Origin: Micavibrio sp. UBA7689
GTDB taxonomy: Bacteria > Pseudomonadota > Alphaproteobacteria > Micavibrionales > Micavibrionaceae
DNA length: 10,989 nucleotides
Assembly (NCBI GenBank): GCA_002482805.1
Contig: DLGR01000035.1
Coordinates: 46,558 to 57,546 of the forward strand
Direction of reading: 5' to 3'
In this document: piece after piece, positions 7,129 to 10,989 of the stretch
Position numbering within the stretch: the first letter of the stretch is position 1
Layout of the letters: every line of letters starts with the position of its first letter
The notes under the pieces: model-generated
Databases searched by the model: none
The model's input: the letters and a program-made list of their open reading frames with translations, nothing else
What the model was told of the DNA's origin: nothing
Position numbers and translations under genes: made by a program

Positions 7129-7635
7129 TTACTGGCAGAGAGGACGTGTCTGGCCGCCTGTGGGTGTTGCTGCCCAACCCTTGAAATCCGCGGCGGACAT
7201 CTTGTCCACCTTGGGCAGACGCGGCGCGAATGTGGCGCAGAATATATCGGGACGCATTTGCGCGGCGTCCGTCGAAACTTTATTGGCGAAGTTTGTGCGC
7301 AGGTCATGGAAGGCACGTTCAGGGTTTGGTTTACCCGCTAAAGCAAAGTATGTGATGAGGATATTCTCGTAATTTGCGATCATGGATGAATTACGGGCTG
7401 TAATCTCCTGATACTGCTGATAAAAATTCTTCCATCCCTTGGGAGTCATGTGCTGGCAGTTCAAAGCTATGACCATGAGCTCGCTGTGTATCTTGATGGC
7501 CTGTTCCGCCTCGGCTTCTTCAGCCGTGTAACATTGGCGACCTTCGAGGCCCGGAACACCCACTTCCACGCGGGTTTGCGCGTGCGCCGGAACGGCAAGC
7601 AACAACAAAGCAAAACACAGAACAAATTTTTTCAT
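7129..7635 (-). CDS. Exported four-cysteine protein of unknown function
   Basis: This 168-residue protein starts with a classical Sec signal peptide: MKK, a leucine-rich core (residues 4-15), then PAHA-QT, with signal peptidase I cleavage predicted after Ala19. The mature part is about 149 residues, soluble and mostly helical, with cysteines at 35, 60, 133 and 167 that could form two disulfides in the periplasm. Segments such as KIHSELMVIALNC, QQYQEIT and ERAFHDLRTNFANKVS resemble uncharacterised exported proteins of Rhodospirillales-like bacteria, as far as can be recalled; no enzyme motif is visible. AAGG lies 5 nt before the ATG, and a TATAAT box lies about 33 nt upstream. No clear terminator follows, so transcripts may continue into the giant gene 125 bp downstream on the same strand. 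The export call is firm and the function unknown. Confidence 0.82.
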   Translation of the reverse strand: MKKFVLCFALLLLAVPAHAQTRVEVGVPGLEGRQCYTAEEAEAEQAIKIHSELMVIALNCQHMTPKGWKNFYQQYQEITARNSSMIANYENILITYFALAGKPNPERAFHDLRTNFANKVSTDAAQMRPDIFCATFAPRLPKVDKMSAADFKGWAATPTGGQTRPLCQ

Positions 7636-7667
7636 AAAAGCCTTAAATCCTTGAGGGGTTATTGGTG

Positions 7668-7673
7668 ATTATA
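7668..7673 (-). promoter_or_regulatory. Candidate -10 element for the exported-protein gene
   Basis: On the minus strand this is TATAAT, a perfect -10 hexamer, in the 78-bp gap between the exported-protein gene and the terminator of the upstream two-gene unit. The -35 is weak (TTTCCG at 19 nt spacing). The predicted leader is about 25 nt and contains the AAGG ribosome binding site. Confidence 0.4.
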
Positions 7674-7696
7674 TTTACCACAGATTTGCCGCCGGA

Positions 7697-7725
7697 AACA
7701 AAAACTTGAACGCCTACACAGGCGT
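7697..7725 (-). terminator. Rho-independent terminator of the small two-gene operon
   Basis: On the minus strand, ACGCCT (7725-7720) and AGGCGT (7715-7710) form a 6-bp stem with a GTGT loop, followed by a T-rich run (TTCAAGTTTTTGTTT). The TAG stop of the upstream gene (7716-7714) lies within the hairpin. The stem is short but the tail is good. Confidence 0.55.
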
Positions 7726-8025
7726 AATCGTATAAATATGCGAAAGGCCGTCTTTGGGCGGCTCATGTTTTTCGTACGCAATGCTCAGGTTCAGTGTGCC
7801 GCGCTGGCCCTTAAAGATTACAGGCGCGGCGGAGGATCTGGTGTTAAACAGTGATTGAAGCGCCAGATCGACCATGATGTCGTTGGCTTGGAAATCCGTG
7901 AAACGCATGCCGTTTACGACGCCTGATTTCAAATTGGTGATTGCCCGTTTGAACATGGTTTCCGATACGGCCTGCGAGAGGCTGTATTCCACCGTTTCGG
8001 GAATGAGAATGCGCGTTGTCTGCAT
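7714..8025 (-). CDS. Small protein of unknown function, second of a tandem pair
   Basis: This 103-residue protein has no signal peptide or membrane segment and no motif I recognise. It opens MQTTRILIPETVEYSL, has a central segment with NGMRFTDFQANDIMVDLALQ, and closes with LSHIYTITPV. Both ends resemble the gene immediately upstream (ITRVQIP and GHLFVIMP), which suggests an old duplication of a small alpha/beta fold; the middle is too diverged to be sure. Its ATG lies 5 nt after the upstream stop and has only a weak Shine-Dalgarno, so translational coupling is likely. A terminator overlaps its stop codon. It is probably a real gene because of its tight spacing, the terminator and the shared pattern. 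Confidence 0.7.
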   Translation of the reverse strand: MQTTRILIPETVEYSLSQAVSETMFKRAITNLKSGVVNGMRFTDFQANDIMVDLALQSLFNTRSSAAPVIFKGQRGTLNLSIAYEKHEPPKDGLSHIYTITPV

Positions 8026-8030
8026 GTCTG

Positions 8031-8363
8031 TTAACTCGGCGGCATTATAACGAACAAGTGCCCTATGTTATCGTTGCCGGGTTTCACAATCCTCTGTTCA
8101 GTTAAAGTGGCACGATCTCTAAGATCAACACCTTCGGGAACGTTAAAATGACTGGTTAGAATACCTCTTACAGCGTCAGGCTCCGTACTCATATCGAATT
8201 TATACGTCCTACTTTGCGATGGTGGGAATGTTATTTCAGTCCCTGCGGCTTTCAAGGCTTTGAAAACTCCATTTGCAAAATCATAGTTGTCGTCGAAGCG
8301 CGAACCGTCCTCAAGCTCGCCGTTCGGATATTTCGGAATTTGAACTCTGGTAATTGTTGTCAT
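8031..8363 (-). CDS. Small protein of unknown function, first of a tandem pair
   Basis: This 110-residue protein lacks a signal peptide, membrane helix or known motif. It reads MTTITRVQIPKYPNG at the start, continues through an acidic stretch (ELEDGSRFDDNYD), then a probable helix FANGVFKALKAAG, and ends GNDNIGHLFVIMPPS. The start is well supported: AAAGGG lies 7 nt before the ATG, and a promoter with a consensus TTGACA lies upstream. By eye it is less GC-rich than neighbouring genes, so it may be recently acquired or less constrained. It leads a two-gene unit with its probable paralogue. A physical partnership, such as a heteromer, would fit but is speculation. Confidence 0.75.
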   Translation of the reverse strand: MTTITRVQIPKYPNGELEDGSRFDDNYDFANGVFKALKAAGTEITFPPSQSRTYKFDMSTEPDAVRGILTSHFNVPEGVDLRDRATLTEQRIVKPGNDNIGHLFVIMPPS

Positions 8364-8380
8364 TGGAACACCCTTTAATT

Positions 8381-8409
8381 TTGCCCTGTTTTAAGACTAT
8401 ATCTATAGT
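8381..8409 (+). promoter_or_regulatory. Candidate miaB promoter
   Basis: TTGCCC (8381-8386), a 17-bp spacer and TATAGT (8404-8409) match sigma-70 elements at 4/6 and 5/6. Transcription would start near 8416, giving a miaB leader of about 60 nt. The -10 is the right arm of the palindrome at 8396-8409, and the whole promoter overlaps the oppositely directed one. Confidence 0.4.
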
Positions 8410-8417
8410 TATGTCAA
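8389..8417 (-). promoter_or_regulatory. Candidate promoter of the small two-gene operon
   Basis: On the minus strand a perfect -35 TTGACA (8417-8412) is followed after 17 bp by TTAAAA (8394-8389), a 3/6 -10. The spacer holds the palindrome ACTATA-TC-TATAGT, the usual place for a repressor or a spacer-distorting activator. Confidence 0.4.
8396..8409. repeat. 14-bp palindrome ACTATA-TC-TATAGT between divergent promoters
   Basis: Perfect 6-bp arms have a 2-bp centre. The palindrome lies within the spacer of the leftward promoter and includes the -10 of the rightward one, so a dimeric regulator bound here could affect both. AT-rich palindromes can also arise by chance. Confidence 0.5.
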
Positions 8418-8475
8418 TCCTTTTGAGTTGTGTTAACCTTGCGGAAAACCGTTGTTTGTGGTCTAAATCCGCCCC

Positions 8476-9831
8476 ATGGAAAAGCCCGCGCCTAAGAAGC
8501 TCTTTATCAAAACCTGGGGTTGTCAGATGAACGTCTATGACAGCCGCAGGATGGCCGATATTTTATCGCCTCTGGGTTATACCGCTACGGAAACGCCCGA
8601 AGATGCTGACATGGTTATCTTGAACACCTGCCACATCCGCGAAAAAGCAACCGACAAAGTCTTCTCCGAAATCGGCCGTCTGCGTGACATTAAGGAAGAC
8701 CGCAAATCCGAAGGCAAGGAAACGCTTATCGCCGTTGCCGGTTGTGTGGCACAGGCCGAAGGCGAATACATCATGGAACGCGCGAAGTCGGTGGATCTCG
8801 TTTTCGGACCACAAGCGTATCATGAACTTCCCGAAATGATTATCAAGGCCACGGGCCAACGCATTGTAAATACGGATCTTGGCGTCGATACGAAATTCGA
8901 TACGCTCCCCGAAGAGAGCCTCAACCACGGTCCTGCTGCGTTTCTTTCGGTTCAGGAAGGGTGCGACAAATTCTGCACCTTTTGCGTTGTTCCTTACACG
9001 CGTGGTGGAGAATATTCGCGACCCGTAGCACAAGTGTTGAACGAAGCACGCAAAATGGCGGAATCCGGGGCACGCGAAATTACGTTGCTCGGCCAAAACG
9101 TGAACGCCTATCACGGCGAAGCGGCAGATGGATCCACTTGGGGGCTGGCAAGATTGATGGAAGAGATCGCGAAGATCGATACGATCGATCGGATCCGTTA
9201 CACGACCTCCCACCCCAAGGATATGGAAGACAGTCTCTTGTTTGCCCACAGGGATATCCCCAAACTTATGCCCTACATGCATTTGCCGGTTCAAAGCGGT
9301 TCAAACCGCATCCTAAAAGCGATGAATCGCAAACACACCGCTGAATCATATCTGGAAACTTTAATGAAGGTTCGCGAGGTCAGACCCGATATTGCACTCT
9401 CATCCGATTTCATTGTCGGTTTTCCCGGTGAAACGGATGAAGATTTCGAACAGACATTGGAAGTCGTGAAAAAGGTCGGATATCAATCCGCGTATTCGTT
9501 CAAATATTCGCCGCGCCCCGGAACGCCCGCGGCCGCCATTCAGGCCGCCATCATTCCTGAAAAAATCAAAGCCGAACGCCTAGAAAGGCTCCAGGCTTTA
9601 CTGACAAAACAATTCGAAGACTTCAACCGCCGCTCTGTCGGTTTGGTCATGCCAGTTCTGGTGGAACGCAAATCCAACAAAGCAGGACAAATTCAAGGCC
9701 GCAGTCCGTATAATCAATCCGTGAATTTCATGGGCAATGAACGCCTGATCGGCCAGATCGTGGATGTGGCCATCGAAGGCTCATCCGCCACGGCCTTGCG
9801 CGGCAAGCTGGAACTCGTTGAAGCAGCTTGA
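8476..9831 (+). CDS. miaB: tRNA-2-methylthio-N6-dimethylallyladenosine synthase MiaB
   Basis: This 451-residue radical-SAM methylthiotransferase adds the 2-methylthio group to i6A37 of tRNAs reading UNN codons. All expected parts are present. The N-terminal methylthiotransferase domain has cluster cysteines Cys16 (KTWGCQMN), Cys52 (NTCHIREKA) and Cys90 (VAGCVAQ). The radical-SAM motif CDKFCTFC gives Cys163, Cys167 and Cys170. The C-terminal TRAM domain spans about 378-448. The length is typical. The start is fixed by KKLFIKTWGCQMN following closely on the ATG; the ribosome binding site is weak. In many Proteobacteria miaB is followed by phoH, ybeY and a CorC-type gene. Here a small membrane-protein gene intervenes 21 bp downstream, and phoH follows it. 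This is intact and ordinary; confidence is high. Confidence 0.97.
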   Translation: MEKPAPKKLFIKTWGCQMNVYDSRRMADILSPLGYTATETPEDADMVILNTCHIREKATDKVFSEIGRLRDIKEDRKSEGKETLIAVAGCVAQAEGEYIMERAKSVDLVFGPQAYHELPEMIIKATGQRIVNTDLGVDTKFDTLPEESLNHGPAAFLSVQEGCDKFCTFCVVPYTRGGEYSRPVAQVLNEARKMAESGAREITLLGQNVNAYHGEAADGSTWGLARLMEEIAKIDTIDRIRYTTSHPKDMEDSLLFAHRDIPKLMPYMHLPVQSGSNRILKAMNRKHTAESYLETLMKVREVRPDIALSSDFIVGFPGETDEDFEQTLEVVKKVGYQSAYSFKYSPRPGTPAAAIQAAIIPEKIKAERLERLQALLTKQFEDFNRRSVGLVMPVLVERKSNKAGQIQGRSPYNQSVNFMGNERLIGQIVDVAIEGSSATALRGKLELVEAA

Positions 9832-9852
9832 AATTCATACTAGGCTGTAGAT

Positions 9853-10323
9853 ATGAGTGATGCAGTCGGCCTGCCTGTAAAAACAGCCAAACCCAATCTT
9901 AGCCTTTATGCTTTGTTGTGCTGTTTTGTGCTCGTGCTGGTTTTCACGATTTTTTCCGGCCTGATACCGGCCAATTTATATAAGGCCGTGAATTTGGGGC
10001 TGTTGGCCGTTTTCGTTGCGATACATTACGGTATTCTGATCGGGCTGACTTTTGAAACCTTCCGCCGCTATTCCCGCTTTGGCGTTTCCAACACAAAGAA
10101 CACGTTGAACCATGTTCTGAGCGTCACGCTGATCGCCTTGCCGTTTGTCTCTATAGTTATTCCTTTCCTGATGATCCCCTCGCTGCTGATGCTGGCGCTC
10201 AGCAAATACAGATCGCCCGATGATGTTCGGGAAAGAAGCCTGCCTTTTCATGACAGGCCCGGTTTTATCGAGTTAACGAACGCGGTTTTATGGGGCTGTA
10301 CGGTTATCATTCTTTTCTTTTAG
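9853..10323 (+). CDS. Small four-helix membrane protein of unknown function
   Basis: This 156-residue protein has hydrophobic segments at about residues 18-37, 47-66, 88-117 and 140-156. The third is long enough to bend at Pro104 (IVIPFLMIP). The chain stops within the fourth helix (CTVIILFF). Short loops carry basic residues (FRRYSRFG at 70-77) and a charged stretch RSPDDVRERSLPFHDRPG at 120-137, which under the positive-inside rule are probably cytoplasmic. I recognise no family. It lies 21 bp after miaB on the same strand and about 100 bp before phoH, so it probably shares the miaB transcript. The ribosome binding site is weak. Expression as a real protein is supported by its membrane-helix pattern and operon position. 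Confidence 0.75.
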   Translation: MSDAVGLPVKTAKPNLSLYALLCCFVLVLVFTIFSGLIPANLYKAVNLGLLAVFVAIHYGILIGLTFETFRRYSRFGVSNTKNTLNHVLSVTLIALPFVSIVIPFLMIPSLLMLALSKYRSPDDVRERSLPFHDRPGFIELTNAVLWGCTVIILFF

Positions 10324-10422
10324 GCAAAACTGCTCATCTTATTGATTTTAATATAAAAAACTTGCATCTATAGGCAAAGTTAACTAATTTATGCCATTCT
10401 GAAGCTATAACAAAACAGATGG
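10324..10422 (+). other. AT-rich spacer upstream of phoH
   Basis: This 99-bp AT-rich gap holds a weak promoter candidate for phoH, TTGCAT (10362-10367), 17 bp, TAATTT (10385-10390). It also holds an eight-base direct repeat TAGGCAAA (10321-10328, overlapping the preceding stop codon, and 10371-10378). No terminator hairpin is visible, so miaB transcripts may reach phoH. Confidence 0.3.
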
Positions 10423-10989
10423 GTGAGCAGCATTACCAAAGACAATGACAGACGGGTCTCTTTGACCTTTGACGACAACAGCCTTCTTCCCCTGCTTTTC
10501 GGCGAACACAACGCGCATCTTCATTATTTGGAAAACATTCTCGATGTGCATATCGCCTCTCGTGGAAACACGCTCACGATCAAAGGCGCGTCCAAAGCCA
10601 TGGGTCAGGCGGAATCCGTTTTGGAAATGATGTGGAACCGCCTGCAGAAAAAACAGGAAGTCGGCATTGCCGATGTTGATGCCGCGATCCGTTTCGCGCA
10701 AGGCGAGCGCCGCCAGAATGTTCACAACGGCGCGCATTCAGCACGCGAGAATTTCCTCGATGAACGCTCCGCCATCAAAGGCGGCGGCGGAAGCAGTGTG
10801 AAAATGGTTCAGCCGCGCACGCCCAACCAGGGCGCGTATATCGACGCCATGCGCAAACATGAAATGGTGTTCGGTGTAGGCCCAGCAGGTACGGGGAAAA
10901 CTTTCCTGGCCGTGGCTGCCGCTGTTGAAATGTTCCGCGCGGGTGATGTCGAAAGGCTTGTATTTACACGCCCCGCTGTTGAGGCGGGC
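10423..10989 (+). CDS. phoH: PhoH-family ATPase, N-terminal part (cut by window edge)
   Basis: The frame is open to the right edge (189 residues). It shows the PhoH/YbeZ layout: an N-terminal alpha/beta region (SLTFDDNSLLPLLFGEHNAHLHYLE, then a KH-like segment VHIASRGNTLTIKGAS), a flexible linker with GGGGSS, then the ATPase core with TPNQGAYIDAM and Walker A GPAGTGKT at residues 153-160 (10879-10902). It stops just after the TRPAVEAG segment; the Walker B region is outside. PhoH proteins are P-loop ATPases linked with YbeY in rRNA processing and RNA metabolism. The frame is closed by a TAA at 10408-10410 and has no ATG before about residue 58, inside the conserved domain, so the start must be GTG 10423. 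An out-of-frame ATG (10419) opens a nine-codon ORF across it. Confidence 0.93.
   Translation, partial: MSSITKDNDRRVSLTFDDNSLLPLLFGEHNAHLHYLENILDVHIASRGNTLTIKGASKAMGQAESVLEMMWNRLQKKQEVGIADVDAAIRFAQGERRQNVHNGAHSARENFLDERSAIKGGGGSSVKMVQPRTPNQGAYIDAMRKHEMVFGVGPAGTGKTFLAVAAAVEMFRAGDVERLVFTRPAVEAG

Noticed and set aside
8563..9294. 243-codon open frame on the minus strand
   Set aside because: It lies opposite miaB, whose catalytic cysteines and domains are all intact in the plus frame; this is a shadow.
10321..10378. Direct repeat TAGGCAAA, two copies 50 bp apart
   Set aside because: Eight bases in an AT-rich spacer, with one copy overlapping a stop codon, is too weak to claim as a regulatory site or insertion footprint.

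Overview
The window looks like an ordinary chromosomal stretch of an alphaproteobacterium. Evidence: a HAD-IIA hydrolase with the DxWGVLHDG signature of the mostly alphaproteobacterial TIGR01459 family, a very large TipN/GPR-like coiled-coil membrane protein, and miaB followed shortly by phoH. The genus cannot be fixed from sequence alone. No rRNA, tRNA, CRISPR array, insertion sequence or phage gene was seen, and no gene-free stretch reaches 300 bases.

Layout, left to right. (1) 1-1076, minus: N-terminal 358 residues of an MsbA-type ABC exporter, running off the left edge. (2) 1116-2150, plus: patatin-like phospholipase, divergent from the exporter across 39 bp. (3) 2147-3079, minus: HAD-IIA hydrolase, overlapping the patatin stop by 4 bp. 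(4) 3170-7003, minus: a 1277-residue protein with two membrane segments, about 950 residues of nearly proline-free helix and a small C-terminal domain; probably a polar scaffold. (5) 7004-7128: its leader, with nested inverted repeats and a consensus DnaA box. (6) 7129-7635, minus: exported protein with four cysteines. (7) 7714-8363, minus: two small unknown proteins, probably distant paralogues, forming a two-gene operon with a terminator. (8) 8364-8475: divergent promoter region built on a 14-bp palindrome. (9) 8476-9831, plus: miaB. (10) 9853-10323, plus: small four-helix membrane protein of unknown function. (11) 10423-10989, plus: N-terminal half of phoH, running off the right edge.

Functional themes are lipid handling (exporter and phospholipase), cell polarity (scaffold), and tRNA modification next to RNA-associated PhoH. 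The most interesting part is the leader of the scaffold gene. There one CTTGCG segment can pair either with an upstream CGCAAG, leaving the ribosome binding site free, or with a downstream CGCAAG that overlaps it. A consensus DnaA box lies just upstream. Together these suggest, without proving, cell-cycle or conditional control of a polarity factor. All functional statements come from reading motifs; no search was run.
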